Assembly: GCA_003520285.1 (NCBI GenBank)
Contig: DOVB01000267.1
Span: 1-8,475, forward strand
Length of the DNA: 8,475 nt
Reading direction: 5' to 3'
Source: Halieaceae bacterium
GTDB taxonomy: Bacteria > Pseudomonadota > Gammaproteobacteria > Pseudomonadales > Halieaceae
Part shown: piece by piece, positions 1 to 7,968 of the stretch
Position numbering within the stretch: position 1 is the first letter of the stretch
Layout: the number at the start of each line of letters is the position of its first letter
Position numbers and translations under genes: made by a program
Notes under the pieces: generated by a model
Database searches by the model: none
Seen by the model: only the letters and a program-made list of their open reading frames with translations
What the model was told of the DNA's origin: nothing

Positions 1-344
1 TCAGTTTGACTGGCTGCTGAAGCCCCGCCGGAACCAGCGATAATACCAGTCCGAACGTTCGACACCTGGTCGTCGCTCAGGCCTGCGTCTCGAATAGCCT
101 GCTCCATGGCGATAAAGGCATAGGCGGCGGCGTCTGCCATGAAGCGCAGTTGCTTGCGATCTATGTGGTCATTGAAATCGATGGTGGGGCGACCAGAGAC
201 ATGGGATCGCAGGCCCATCTCAATAGAGGTTTGGTCGGTGGTAATGCCCGAAGTACCGTTGCGTAAAGAGGCTGCTACCGTAGCGAGGTCATTACCTAAG
301 CAAGAGACGATCCCTAGACCGGTTATCACAACTCTTTTGGTCAT
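1..344 (-). CDS. fabB: 3-oxoacyl-ACP synthase I (FabB), 5' part only
   Basis: Condensing enzyme of type II fatty acid synthesis; FabB elongates unsaturated acyl-ACPs by adding two carbons from malonyl-ACP, in the cytoplasm. The visible 114 residues begin [18 protein letters not shown], the standard N-terminus of the ketoacyl synthase family, followed by RSHVSGR (46-52), [16 protein letters not shown] (62-77) and IIAGSGG (101-107), which resemble E. coli FabB more than FabF. The catalytic Cys-His-His residues lie in the missing part beyond the window edge, so activity cannot be checked. The ATG lies only two bases after the fabA stop codon, and a GAGAG Shine-Dalgarno sits in the last codons of fabA, so the pair is surely one operon with likely translational coupling. 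The gene looks intact as far as seen; it is partial only because the window ends. Confidence 0.95.
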   Translation of the reverse strand, partial: MTKRVVITGLGIVSCLGNDLATVAASLRNGTSGITTDQTSIEMGLRSHVSGRPTIDFNDHIDRKQLRFMADAAAYAFIAMEQAIRDAGLSDDQVSNVRTGIIAGSGGASAASQT

Positions 345-346
345 CG

Positions 347-862
347 TTAAAAACTCTCGGTGGAAGTAAATAATCCAACACGTAGATCTTGAGCCGTATA
401 GATTTCTTTTCCATCGACGCTCAAGCTGCCGTCGGCGATCCCCATCACGAGCTTTCGTTCAATCACCCGCTTCATCGTGATGTGGTAGGTCACTTTCTGA
501 GCAGACGGGAGCACTTGTCCAAAAAATTTGACCTCGCCCGAGCCCAGAGCGCGCCCTTTACCGGGGTTGCCGCGCCATCCCAAAAAGAATCCAACCAGCT
601 GCCACATCGCGTCTAATCCGAGACAGCCAGGCATGACCGGATCACTGGGGAAGTGACACTCAAAAAACCAGAGGTCTGGATTGATATCGAGCTCGGCAAT
701 GAGCTCGCCTTTGTTGTGCTGACCGCCATCAGAACTGATGTATTTAATACGATCTATCATAAGCATTTGGTCTACGGGCAATCGGGCATTGCCCTCGCCG
801 AACAATCGTCCGTGCCCGCAATCGATCAGTTCTTCCTTGGTGAAGGAGGATTGCGCTGTCAT
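347..862 (-). CDS. fabA: 3-hydroxydecanoyl-ACP dehydratase/isomerase (FabA)
   Basis: FabA dehydrates 3-hydroxydecanoyl-ACP and isomerises trans-2- to cis-3-decenoyl-ACP, the branch point to unsaturated fatty acids; the product is extended by FabB, encoded next door. The protein (171 aa from the chosen start) matches E. coli FabA along its length. It carries [23 protein letters not shown] with the catalytic His (position 70) and [15 protein letters not shown] with the catalytic Asp (position 84), and ends QDLRVGLF, all typical of the family. I chose the ATG at 862 because it gives the usual family length (E. coli 172 aa) and has a weak GGA seven bases upstream. An in-frame ATG four codons earlier (874, adding MDFF) has no visible ribosome binding site but cannot be excluded. 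fabA is first in the fabA-fabB operon and is transcribed away from manC. Confidence 0.97.
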   Translation of the reverse strand: MTAQSSFTKEELIDCGHGRLFGEGNARLPVDQMLMIDRIKYISSDGGQHNKGELIAELDINPDLWFFECHFPSDPVMPGCLGLDAMWQLVGFFLGWRGNPGKGRALGSGEVKFFGQVLPSAQKVTYHITMKRVIERKLVMGIADGSLSVDGKEIYTAQDLRVGLFTSTESF

Positions 863-888
863 GAAAAAGTCCATTATGTTTGTTACGT

Positions 889-905
889 TATCGACTATGT
901 CGATA
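889..905. repeat. Perfect inverted repeat in the fabA leader
   Basis: The sequence TATCGAC-TAT-GTCGATA is a perfect inverted repeat with 7-bp arms and a 3-bp centre. It lies 26 bases upstream of the preferred fabA start and just downstream of the predicted fabA promoter, so it would be within the 5' leader of the mRNA or act as a DNA operator at about +10 to +27. It does not resemble the FadR or FabR sites known from E. coli fabA as I remember them. Its role is inference only. Confidence 0.5.
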
Positions 906-922
906 TGTGCTCGCCTCGTCGC

Positions 923-950
923 ATTGTAAACGCTCGAGCCGTGAAGTCTA
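923..950 (-). promoter_or_regulatory. Predicted sigma-70 promoter of fabA-fabB
   Basis: Read on the minus strand there is TAGACT (-35, 4 of 6 consensus bases, at 945-950), a 16-bp spacer, and TACAAT (-10, 5 of 6, at 923-928). Transcription would start near 916, giving a leader of about 50 bases containing the inverted repeat at 889-905. This is the best promoter-like pair in the 875-1039 intergenic region. For manC, in the other direction, only weak candidates are seen (for example TAAACT at 1006-1011 without a good -35). Confidence 0.5.
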
Positions 951-1039
951 CTTTTGTCTGATGTGAAGCCAGGTTTTGTGTGTGTTATGTCATGCCCATT
1001 TGGGTTAAACTCAGGCGCTCATTAAGGCGAAGGTGAACT

Positions 1040-2467
1040 ATGAATAATGTGATTCCGGTGATTCTTTCTGGTGGCTCAGGGAGTCGTCTGTGGCCGGTCT
1101 CGAGAGAGGGACACCCAAAGCAGTTTTTACCTCTCGTGACGGCGAATACTCTGCTCCAAGATACCGTTTTACGGGCTCAAGCCGTAACCGATCGCCCACC
1201 AATACTGGTTGGAAACGAAGAGCACCGATTCATGCTGGCAGAGCAGATTCGGTTGATCGATCAAACAGCGGAAGCGATTTTGCTAGAGCCCAGTGGTCGC
1301 AATACAGCGCCTGCAGTCGCTCTAGCTGCCCTTTATGCGCTGCAACACGTCGGCGAAGATGCTCTACTATTGGTGATGCCCGCTGATCATGCGATCGGAG
1401 ATATCGAGGCCTTTAAAAAAGCGGTGGGACAGGCGAGTGACTGCGCTGCCCAAGGATTTTTAATGACCTTTGGGGTGATCCCCACCGCACCTGAAACCGG
1501 CTATGGTTATATTCGAGCTGGGGAGGTGTTGACTGGTGATATCTGCCGAATTAGCTCATTTGTCGAGAAGCCAGAGCTTGATGTGGCAAAGTCTTATGTT
1601 GCCGCAGGTGATTACTGGTGGAATAGCGGTTTATTTCTGTTACCTGCTCAGCTCTATCTTGAAGAGTTGCGACGATTACAGCCAGCAATTGCAGCAAGCT
1701 GCGAGGCCGCGATGGCTGATGCACGCATGGATCTCGATTTTTATCGCCCAAATCAAGCACAGTTCAGTCAGTCTGAATCTATCAGTATTGATTACGCGGT
1801 TATGGAACATACGCATAAAGGTGGTGTTATGCCGCTCGATTGCGGTTGGAGTGATGTGGGCGCATGGTCGGCGTTGTGGGATCTACAGCTGAAGGATGCT
1901 GCGGGCAATGTGAGTGAAGGTGATGTCGTGTTAACGGACTGCGAAGACAGTTATTTCCGCTCGAGTGAGCGACTCATCGCAGGTATTGGTTTGCGTGATC
2001 TGGTGGTCGTCGAGACCGCTGATGCGGTGCTGATTTCCCATAAAGATCAAGTCCAAGACGTCAAAACAATTGTTAACCTTTTAAAATCTCAGGGCCGGCC
2101 AGAGGTGTCGTTGCACCAACAGGTATTTAGGCCCTGGGGATCTTACGAAACCTTGGTCTTAGCTGAGCGATTTCAAGTCAAGCGCATTGTTGTTAAGCCT
2201 GGCGGTACTTTATCGTTGCAAATGCATCATCATCGCGCTGAGCATTGGATTGTGGTGCACGGCACCGCGCAAGTGACCTGTGGGGAGCGTGTGTTCATGC
2301 TGGGTGAGGACGAATCGACCTATATTCCTCTGGGTATCAAGCATCGGCTTTCGAATCCCGGGAAAATACCACTCGAGCTTATCGAGGTGCAGTCGGGTAG
2401 CTATTTAGGGGAAGACGACATTGTGCGTTTCGACGATACTTACGGTCGGGTGCCCGACGCGATATGA
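1040..2467 (+). CDS. manC: Bifunctional mannose-1-phosphate guanylyltransferase / mannose-6-phosphate isomerase
   Basis: Type II PMI-GMP enzyme (ManC/AlgA/XanB family, 475 aa, the usual length). The N-terminal domain makes GDP-mannose from mannose-1-phosphate and GTP; the C-terminal cupin domain interconverts fructose-6-phosphate and mannose-6-phosphate. The nucleotidyltransferase signature GGSGSRLWPVS (11-21) is followed by HPKQF with Lys27, the sugar-phosphate motif FVEKP is at 174-178, and YWWNSGLFL at 192-200. The isomerase half begins RPWGSYE (364-370) and has the metal-binding motif QMHHHRAEHW (394-403) plus IPLGIKHRLSN (429-439). The start has an AAGGTGA ribosome binding site five bases upstream. 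galU follows after 21 bases on the same strand. Together they supply GDP-mannose and UDP-glucose for exopolysaccharide or O-antigen; no glycosyltransferase is in the window, so the polymer is unknown. The name algA would imply alginate, which nothing here supports. Confidence 0.96.
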   Translation: MNNVIPVILSGGSGSRLWPVSREGHPKQFLPLVTANTLLQDTVLRAQAVTDRPPILVGNEEHRFMLAEQIRLIDQTAEAILLEPSGRNTAPAVALAALYALQHVGEDALLLVMPADHAIGDIEAFKKAVGQASDCAAQGFLMTFGVIPTAPETGYGYIRAGEVLTGDICRISSFVEKPELDVAKSYVAAGDYWWNSGLFLLPAQLYLEELRRLQPAIAASCEAAMADARMDLDFYRPNQAQFSQSESISIDYAVMEHTHKGGVMPLDCGWSDVGAWSALWDLQLKDAAGNVSEGDVVLTDCEDSYFRSSERLIAGIGLRDLVVVETADAVLISHKDQVQDVKTIVNLLKSQGRPEVSLHQQVFRPWGSYETLVLAERFQVKRIVVKPGGTLSLQMHHHRAEHWIVVHGTAQVTCGERVFMLGEDESTYIPLGIKHRLSNPGKIPLELIEVQSGSYLGEDDIVRFDDTYGRVPDAI

Positions 2468-2488
2468 GTAATTAGGAGAGTCATCCCA

Positions 2489-3319
2489 ATGATTAAAAAA
2501 TGTTTGTTCCCGGTGGCTGGATACGGTACTCGCTTTTTACCTGCGACTAAAAGCATGCCAAAAGAGATGCTTCCAGTGGTGAATAAGCCACTCGTTCAGT
2601 ATGGTGTTGAAGAGGCTATTGAAGCTGGGATGACCACGTGTGCCATGGTCACTGGGCGCGGTAAAAGAGCGATAGCGGATCATTTTGATATCAACTACGA
2701 ACTCGAGCATCAAATTCGTGGTTCTGGCAAAGAGGTGTATCTAGAAAGTATTCGGGATGTGCTCGACCGCGGCACCTTCACTATGGTGCGACAGCGCGAA
2801 ATGAGGGGGCTTGGCCATGCCATCCTGACGGGGGAGTCGCTCATTGGTAATGAGCCCTTTGGTGTGGTCCTGTCAGACGATTTATGCCTAAACTCTGAAG
2901 GTGAGGGCGTACTGGCTCAGATGGCCTCGCTTTACCGACAGTTCCGATGTTCTATTGTGGCGATACAAGAGGTGCCGAAGGATCAGGTTCACAAATACGG
3001 TGTTATCGCTGGAGAGGCGATGAAAGATGGCCTGTATCGGGTTGATTCGATGATCGAGAAACCGACGCCAGAAGAAGCGCCCTCTAACTTGGCCATTATT
3101 GGTCGTTACATTCTGACACCGGATATCTTCGACATTTTGCGTGATACACCCGCTGGCGCTAACGGTGAAGTTCAGTTGACAGATGCACTTATGACGCAAG
3201 CTCAGCGTGGCTGTGTCATGGCCTATAAATTTCAAGGTCGTCGCTTTGACTGCGGCAGTGTGCCAGGCTTTGTTGAGGCCACCAACTTCGTATACGAGAA
3301 CTTATATACCAGCGGTTAA
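2489..3319 (+). CDS. galU: UTP-glucose-1-phosphate uridylyltransferase (GalU)
   Basis: Makes UDP-glucose from glucose-1-phosphate and UTP, the precursor for polysaccharides, LPS and UDP-glucuronate. The 276-residue protein has family length and closely resembles Pseudomonas GalU. It shows the N-terminal nucleotide-binding motif GYGTRFLPATKSMPKEM (11-27), VTGRGKRAI (54-62), the metal-site region SDDLC (129-133), the EKP motif (190-192), SNLAIIGRYILTPDIF (199-214) and RRFDCGS (251-257). An AGGAG ribosome binding site lies ten bases before the ATG. It is the second gene of a two-gene operon with manC, and no promoter is visible in the 21-base gap. Its TAA overlaps the TAA of the convergent ispB, so there is no room for a dedicated intergenic terminator. 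Confidence 0.97.
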   Translation: MIKKCLFPVAGYGTRFLPATKSMPKEMLPVVNKPLVQYGVEEAIEAGMTTCAMVTGRGKRAIADHFDINYELEHQIRGSGKEVYLESIRDVLDRGTFTMVRQREMRGLGHAILTGESLIGNEPFGVVLSDDLCLNSEGEGVLAQMASLYRQFRCSIVAIQEVPKDQVHKYGVIAGEAMKDGLYRVDSMIEKPTPEEAPSNLAIIGRYILTPDIFDILRDTPAGANGEVQLTDALMTQAQRGCVMAYKFQGRRFDCGSVPGFVEATNFVYENLYTSG

Positions 3320-4278
3320 GCGGCTCGCTTTACGGCTTGGGAGCAGAGTGCCAACAAGGTTTGCTTGGCCTCGCTGTCGGGTAGGATTTGAATGGCCTGC
3401 TCTGCTTGATGTTGGAAATGATTGGCTTGCTGTTCGCAGTATCTGATGGCACCGGAGCTGTTGATAAGATCGATGATCGCCGCAATGTGTGTCGTATCTT
3501 TGTTTTCTAAGGCTTGTCGTACCATGTTGGCATCACGCGCAGGCAGATGCTCAAGGGCGTAAATGAGGGGCAGCGTTGGTTTGCCTTCTGCAAGGTCGTC
3601 TCCGACGTTCTTACCCATTGTATTGGCGTCGCCCTGATAATCTAGCAGGTCATCGACAATCTGAAATGCCACCCCAAGATTAAGACCAAATGATCGCATA
3701 TGGGTGCAGGTCTGCTCGGGCGCCCCGGAAAGGAGCGCCGAGCCATAGCATGCGGCCCCAAAGAGCGCCGCGGTTTTTGCTTTAATCACCTCGTAATACT
3801 GAGCTTCAGAGGTGTTGGCGTCGCCGGCACGAACCAATTGTAGTACCTCGCCCTCGGCGATCCGATTGGTCGTATTGGCGATATCACTTAACACGCGCAT
3901 ATCGTTGATACTGACAAGCAACTGAAAGGCTCGGCTATAGATGAAGTCACCGACCAAAACGCTCGGTGCATTGCCAAAAGCAGCATTCGCAGTGGCTCGT
4001 CCTCGGCGTAAGGTGGAGACATCAACGACGTCGTCATGAAGTAAGGTGGCTGTGTGCAAAAACTCGATCACTGTAGCGAAAGCGTTGTGCGCTGCTGTGA
4101 TGTTGCCGAGCGCTGCTGCAGTGAGAAGGCACAAGCGAGGCCGAAGTCGTTTCCCGCCGGCATCGATAATGTATTGTCCGATATCTTCAACCAGGCTAAC
4201 GTCCGAGCGCAGGTTCTCGAGAATCAGCTGATTCACGTCTTCGAATGCGCTGGCAATGGTCGAGCTTAGTGGCGGCAT
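3316..4278 (-). CDS. ispB: Octaprenyl/polyprenyl diphosphate synthase (IspB)
   Basis: Trans-prenyltransferase that lengthens farnesyl diphosphate with isopentenyl diphosphate to make the side chain of ubiquinone and menaquinone. From the ATG at 4278 it has 320 residues, close to E. coli IspB (323). It carries GGKRLRP (41-47), the first Asp-rich motif DDVVD (82-86) within FLHTATLLHDDVVD, RRGRATANAAFGN, the second Asp-rich motif DDLLD (209-213) and GKNVGDDLAEGKPTLPL (222-238). The chain length made (C40 versus others) is not readable from sequence. An in-frame TTG at 4314 would add 12 residues but has no ribosome binding site, and an in-frame stop lies four codons upstream of it, so the start must lie between 4314 and 4278. 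The gene is divergent from rplU, a classic gammaproteobacterial arrangement, and its stop overlaps that of galU. Confidence 0.96.
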   Translation of the reverse strand: MPPLSSTIASAFEDVNQLILENLRSDVSLVEDIGQYIIDAGGKRLRPRLCLLTAAALGNITAAHNAFATVIEFLHTATLLHDDVVDVSTLRRGRATANAAFGNAPSVLVGDFIYSRAFQLLVSINDMRVLSDIANTTNRIAEGEVLQLVRAGDANTSEAQYYEVIKAKTAALFGAACYGSALLSGAPEQTCTHMRSFGLNLGVAFQIVDDLLDYQGDANTMGKNVGDDLAEGKPTLPLIYALEHLPARDANMVRQALENKDTTHIAAIIDLINSSGAIRYCEQQANHFQHQAEQAIQILPDSEAKQTLLALCSQAVKRAA

Positions 4279-4340
4279 GGTTAGGTCAAAATCCGATAGT
4301 GGCAGCGATGTCAAGTAGCTGGATCATTGGTGTCAAGGTC

Positions 4341-4346
4341 AGTATA
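4341..4346 (-). promoter_or_regulatory. Possible -10 element of ispB
   Basis: On the minus strand TATACT (5 of 6 consensus bases) would start transcription about 55 bases upstream of the ispB ATG. No good -35 stands 16-18 bases before it, so this is a weak call. The rest of the 4279-4398 stretch holds two TGTCAAG copies (4309-4315 and 4331-4337) that read TTGACA on the minus strand but lack matching -10 boxes. Confidence 0.25.
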
Positions 4347-4375
4347 AGCGAAGTCTCGCCGATTTGCTTGCCCGC

Positions 4376-4404
4376 TTGTGTCAGCGAAGTTCTTAGCCTA
4401 TAAT
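4376..4404 (+). promoter_or_regulatory. Predicted sigma-70 promoter of rplU-rpmA(-obgE-proB)
   Basis: TTGTGT (-35) at 4376-4381, a 17-bp spacer and a perfect TATAAT at 4399-4404. The bases after the -10 (CCGCACCCC) form a GC-rich discriminator, the feature known from E. coli promoters repressed by ppGpp and DksA. Transcription would begin near 4411, leaving a leader of about 107 bases before rplU. Stringent control here is inference from the discriminator. Confidence 0.8.
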
Positions 4405-4415
4405 CCGCACCCCGG

Positions 4416-4435
4416 CTAACGCACAGGTGCATTAG
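4416..4435. repeat. Imperfect 20-bp inverted repeat at the start of the rplU leader
   Basis: Arms CTAACGCAC and GTGCATTAG flank a 2-bp centre; eight of nine positions pair, with one C-A mismatch. It begins about five bases after the predicted transcription start, so it could be an operator palindrome or a leader stem. TTAACGTGC at 4444-4452 partly resembles the first arm, so alternative pairings are possible. No known regulator is assigned. Confidence 0.45.
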
Positions 4436-4463
4436 TTGCTGAATTAACGTGCCAAGCTCTGCC

Positions 4464-4480
4464 CTCGGCGACGCGCCGAG
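4464..4480 (+). promoter_or_regulatory. GC-rich hairpin in the rplU 5' leader
   Basis: CTCGGCG-ACG-CGCCGAG is a perfect 7-bp inverted repeat in the transcribed leader, ending 37 bases before the rplU ATG. It is followed by TCATTATATTGC, not a U-run, so it is not an intrinsic terminator. Ribosomal-protein leaders often contain structures bound by the encoded protein, and an L21 leader is described in other bacteria. Whether this hairpin is bound by L21 or L27 is speculation; it might simply stabilise the mRNA. Confidence 0.5.
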
Positions 4481-4517
4481 TCATTATATTGCGAGATGGC
4501 TAACGAAGGAAAAAATT

Positions 4518-4826
4518 ATGTACGCAGTGATTGTCAGCGGTGGAAAGCAGCATCGCGTGGTTGAGGGTGAAACTCTCAAGCTTGAAAAATTAGAGTCCGC
4601 TACTGGCGAGACGATTCAGTTTGATCAAGTGCTTATGATCGGTGGTGACACCCCCGTCATTGGGACACCTGTGTTGGAGTCGGCGACAGTTAAAGCGGAA
4701 GTTGTGGCACACGGTCGCCACGATAAAGTGAAAATCATGAAGTTTAATCGCCGAAAGCATCACATGAAGCAGGCGGGACATCGTCAGTGGTATACCGAAG
4801 TCAAGATTACTGAGATTAAGGCGTAG
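4518..4826 (+). CDS. rplU: 50S ribosomal protein L21
   Basis: Structural protein of the large ribosomal subunit that binds 23S rRNA. The 102-residue product begins [14 protein letters not shown], the standard L21 N-terminus (E. coli 103 aa), has the conserved region [21 protein letters not shown] (73-93) and ends [10 protein letters not shown]. The start is fixed by the family N-terminus and by AAGGA at 4506-4510, seven bases upstream; a longer in-frame reading from 4449 would add a non-homologous extension and is rejected. It is the first gene of the operon, 15 bases before rpmA, downstream of a strong promoter and a roughly 107-base structured leader. Confidence 0.98.
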   Translation: MYAVIVSGGKQHRVVEGETLKLEKLESATGETIQFDQVLMIGGDTPVIGTPVLESATVKAEVVAHGRHDKVKIMKFNRRKHHMKQAGHRQWYTEVKITEIKA

Positions 4827-4841
4827 TCAGGGAGTAGCGAA

Positions 4842-5099
4842 ATGGCGCATAAAAAAGCAGGTGGTAGTACTCGTAACGGTCGCGATTCCGAAAGCAAACG
4901 CCTTGGCGTTAAGCGGTTTGGCGGTCAACTCGTAAGTGCGGGAAGTATTATTGTTCGTCAGCGTGGTACTAAAATGCACGCTGGTGACAACGTCGGTTGT
5001 GGTAAAGACCACACCCTCTTCGCGAAAGTCGAAGGGCGGGTTGAGTTTGTTCAGCGCGGACCCAACAACAGAAAGTTTGTACAAATAGTCGCTGTTTGA
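4842..5099 (+). CDS. rpmA: 50S ribosomal protein L27
   Basis: Large-subunit protein whose flexible N-terminus reaches the peptidyl transferase centre. The 85-residue product has the family length and starts [20 protein letters not shown], with no cleavable N-terminal extension of the Firmicutes type, as expected in a gammaproteobacterium. [20 protein letters not shown] and [14 protein letters not shown] follow in the normal order. An AGGGAG ribosome binding site (4829-4834) lies seven bases before the ATG, in the short gap after rplU. A strong intrinsic terminator lies just after the gene, between it and obgE. Confidence 0.98.
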   Translation: MAHKKAGGSTRNGRDSESKRLGVKRFGGQLVSAGSIIVRQRGTKMHAGDNVGCGKDHTLFAKVEGRVEFVQRGPNNRKFVQIVAV

Positions 5100-5120
5100 G
5101 GTTGAGTCGCGCAGCGATTG

Positions 5121-5152
5121 AAAGCCTCGTCAGCTGACGGGGCTTTTTTTTT
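5121..5152 (+). terminator. Intrinsic terminator between rpmA and obgE
   Basis: Arms AAAGCCTCGTCAG and CTGACGGGGCTTT pair over 13 positions with one G-U wobble (the central AGCU forms the loop in RNA), followed directly by a run of nine T (5144-5152). It has all marks of a strong rho-independent terminator for rplU-rpmA. On the minus strand there is no long T-run after the stem, so it acts only rightward. Expression of obgE then needs readthrough or a promoter I could not identify. Confidence 0.9.
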
Positions 5153-5174
5153 GGGTGCCAGAACGACACCTTAG

Positions 5175-6370
<1,196 letters not shown>

Positions 6371-6371
<1 letters not shown>

Positions 6372-7501
6372 TGACCAACAGCATACAACGTTCCGCTATT
6401 CCAAGGGCTCAGCGATGGGTTATTAAGTTGGGATCCGCCTTGCTCACAGATGATGGTGAAGGGCTCCAACCCGAGGTGGTTGCTCGTATTGTCGCAATGT
6501 GCCACGAGCTATTGGCGCAAAGTAAACAGGTAGTGATTGTATCCAGTGGCGCAGTCGCCGCTGGGCTGGCTCATCTTGGGTGGTCTGAGCGGCCTAAAAA
6601 GTTACACGATTTACAGGCCGCTGCTGCTGTCGGACAAACGCATTTGGTGCGAGCCTACGAGACGGCTTTTGCGCGCTATCAGAAAACCACGGCACAAGTC
6701 CTTTTGAGCCACGATGATCTGCGTGATCGCGATCGCTATCTCAATGCACGCAACACACTGAATCGTTTGCTCGAGCTAGGGGTGATTCCAATTATCAATG
6801 AGAATGATACGGTCGCAACCGAAGAGTTCCGATTCGGAGACAATGACACTTTAGCTGCCCTCGTTGCCAATCTTGTCGATGCTGATATGTTGCTACTCCT
6901 CACTGATCAAGAAGGGTTGTTCACGGCAGATCCCAGAACTCACAGCGATGCTCAACTCATCGAAATAGGGCAGGCAAGCGATGCGAGCCTAGATGAGATG
7001 GCGGGCGAGAGTGGTCGATTGGGGCGCGGGGGAATGCGGTCTAAGCTTAAAGCTGCACGACTTGCCGCTAGATCGGGAGCGAGCACCATTATCGCTAATG
7101 GGCGGCGCCCAGCAGTGATTACAGAGGTGGCGTCGGGAGCACAGTTGGGGACTTATTTGACCGCGGACAAGGCGCCGATTACGGCTCGTAAGCAATGGCT
7201 TGCCGGGCTACAAAAAGAGGGTGGTCAGCTCGTTATCGACCAAGGTGCGGTTGATGTGCTGACTCAGAGGGGGCGCAGCTTACTGCCAGTTGGTGTGGTC
7301 GAGGTGGTTGGATGTTTTGATCGTGGTGACGCGGTCTTATGTGTTGCCGCAGATGGCAGAGCCGTCGCGAGAGGTTTGGTCAACTACAGTTCAGAGGAGT
7401 TACTGCGCACAAAAGGGCTGAATTCCCAAGATGTTGCAGAGCTGCTAGGTTATGCAGCGGACGCTGAAGCGATTCATCGCGACAACATGGTGCTTTTATA
7501 G
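6371..7501 (+). CDS. proB: Glutamate 5-kinase (ProB) with C-terminal PUA domain
   Basis: First step of proline synthesis: phosphorylates glutamate to gamma-glutamyl phosphate with ATP. The 376-residue protein (E. coli 367) has the amino-acid kinase domain with VIKLGSALL (17-25), VIVSSGAVAAG (55-65), the substrate region INENDTVAT (142-150), GDNDTLAALVANL (156-168), LLLLTDQEGLFTADPR (174-189) and GRGGMRSKL (218-226), then a PUA domain from about 281 (GGQLVIDQGA, GRSLLPVGVVEV, SQDVAELLGY, HRDNMV). Feedback inhibition by proline is a family property, not tested here. The ATG overlaps the obgE stop by one base and lacks a clear ribosome binding site, so translational coupling to obgE is likely. 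proA is not in the window. A two-way terminator follows 15 bases downstream. Confidence 0.97.
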
Positions 7502-7516
7502 TCGGTGCCGTCATAC

Positions 7517-7543
7517 AAAAAAACCGGCGAAAGCCGGTTTTTT
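7517..7543. terminator. Bidirectional intrinsic terminator between proB and rpsT
   Basis: A perfect stem with CCGGC/GCCGG core and GAAA loop is flanked by seven A on the left and six T on the right, so each strand reads as a GC-rich hairpin followed by a U-run. The GAAA tetraloop on a C-G pair is especially stable on the plus strand. It serves proB from the left and rpsT, which is convergent and ends 23 bases away, from the right. Confidence 0.93.
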
Positions 7544-7566
7544 ATACTCGAACGCTTAAGGAGATA

Positions 7567-7833
7567 TTACGCGCTCAGTGCCTTGATTTGGGCATTGAGA
7601 CGGCTCTTGTGTCGCGCTGCTTTGTTCTTGTGGATAATACCCTTGTCAGCTAGTCGGTCAATGACCGGCACTGCTGCAGTATAGGCTGTTTGCGCAGCCG
7701 CCTGATCACCACTTTCAATCGATTTGATGATCTTCTTGATCACAGTTCGACCCAGTGAACGCAGGCTTGCGTTGTGATTGCGTCGCTTTTCCGCCTGTCT
7801 TGCGCGTTTTTTTGCCTGTGGAGAGTTCGCCAC
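7567..7833 (-). CDS. rpsT: 30S ribosomal protein S20
   Basis: Small-subunit protein that binds 16S rRNA early in assembly. From the GTG at 7833 the product has 88 residues (E. coli 87) beginning [23 protein letters not shown], with the conserved [15 protein letters not shown] (65-79). I chose this GTG because it gives the known (M)AN N-terminus and has AAAGGT eight bases upstream; the in-frame TTG at 7842 would add three residues and sits directly on the ribosome binding site. A non-ATG start is notable because E. coli rpsT also uses one (UUG), and the poor start is part of its control there. The gene is monocistronic, convergent with proB and divergent from the phosphatase gene. Confidence 0.97.
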   Translation of the reverse strand: MANSPQAKKRARQAEKRRNHNASLRSLGRTVIKKIIKSIESGDQAAAQTAYTAAVPVIDRLADKGIIHKNKAARHKSRLNAQIKALSA

Positions 7834-7867
7834 GATTACCAACCTTTACAAAATTTTAAGAGGGCGG

Positions 7868-7896
7868 ATTATTGTCACTTTGGCCGTAGGTGTCAA
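7868..7896 (-). promoter_or_regulatory. Predicted sigma-70 promoter of rpsT
   Basis: On the minus strand a perfect TTGACA (7891-7896), a 17-bp spacer and AATAAT (7868-7873, 5 of 6). The following CCGCCC is a GC-rich discriminator like the one at rplU. Transcription would start near 7861, leaving a leader of under 30 bases that holds the AAAGGT ribosome binding site. Confidence 0.85.
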
Positions 7897-7968
7897 CTGT
7901 TGTCTTCAACTTTTGCCCAAAATTACTGAAATGATACCGCGCGCTGACATCGGCTTGAAAATAAAGCG

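Noticed and set aside
653..961. Open frame of 102 codons on the plus strand, opposite fabA and its leader
   Set aside because: It is antisense to a clear fabA gene, has no recognisable motif or ribosome binding site, and is explained by codon bias of fabA on the other strand.
995..1004. CCCA-TT-TGGG mini-hairpin upstream of manC
   Set aside because: Four-base arms are expected by chance and nothing links it to regulation.
4279..4314. TTG start for ispB adding 12 residues
   Set aside because: It has no ribosome binding site, while the ATG at 4278 gives a length close to the family norm. It remains a possibility, not the preferred choice.
4309..4337. Two TGTCAAG copies 22 bp apart upstream of ispB
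   Set aside because: Two 7-bp words in this AT-mixed region may be chance; they read as TTGACA on the minus strand but have no -10 at the right distance and the first overlaps the possible TTG start codon.
4449..4517. Upstream in-frame extension of rplU
   Set aside because: L21 proteins begin MYAVI..., and the good ribosome binding site stands directly before that ATG; the extension would be translated through the leader hairpin and has no homology.
6725..6736. GATCGCGATCGC palindrome in proB, resembling a highly repeated palindrome motif
   Set aside because: It encodes the conserved RDRDRY segment of ProB and occurs only once here, so coding constraint explains it.
7894..7902. CAAC-T-GTTG palindrome overlapping the -35 of rpsT
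   Set aside because: Very short arms and shared with the consensus TTGACA; not enough to call an operator.
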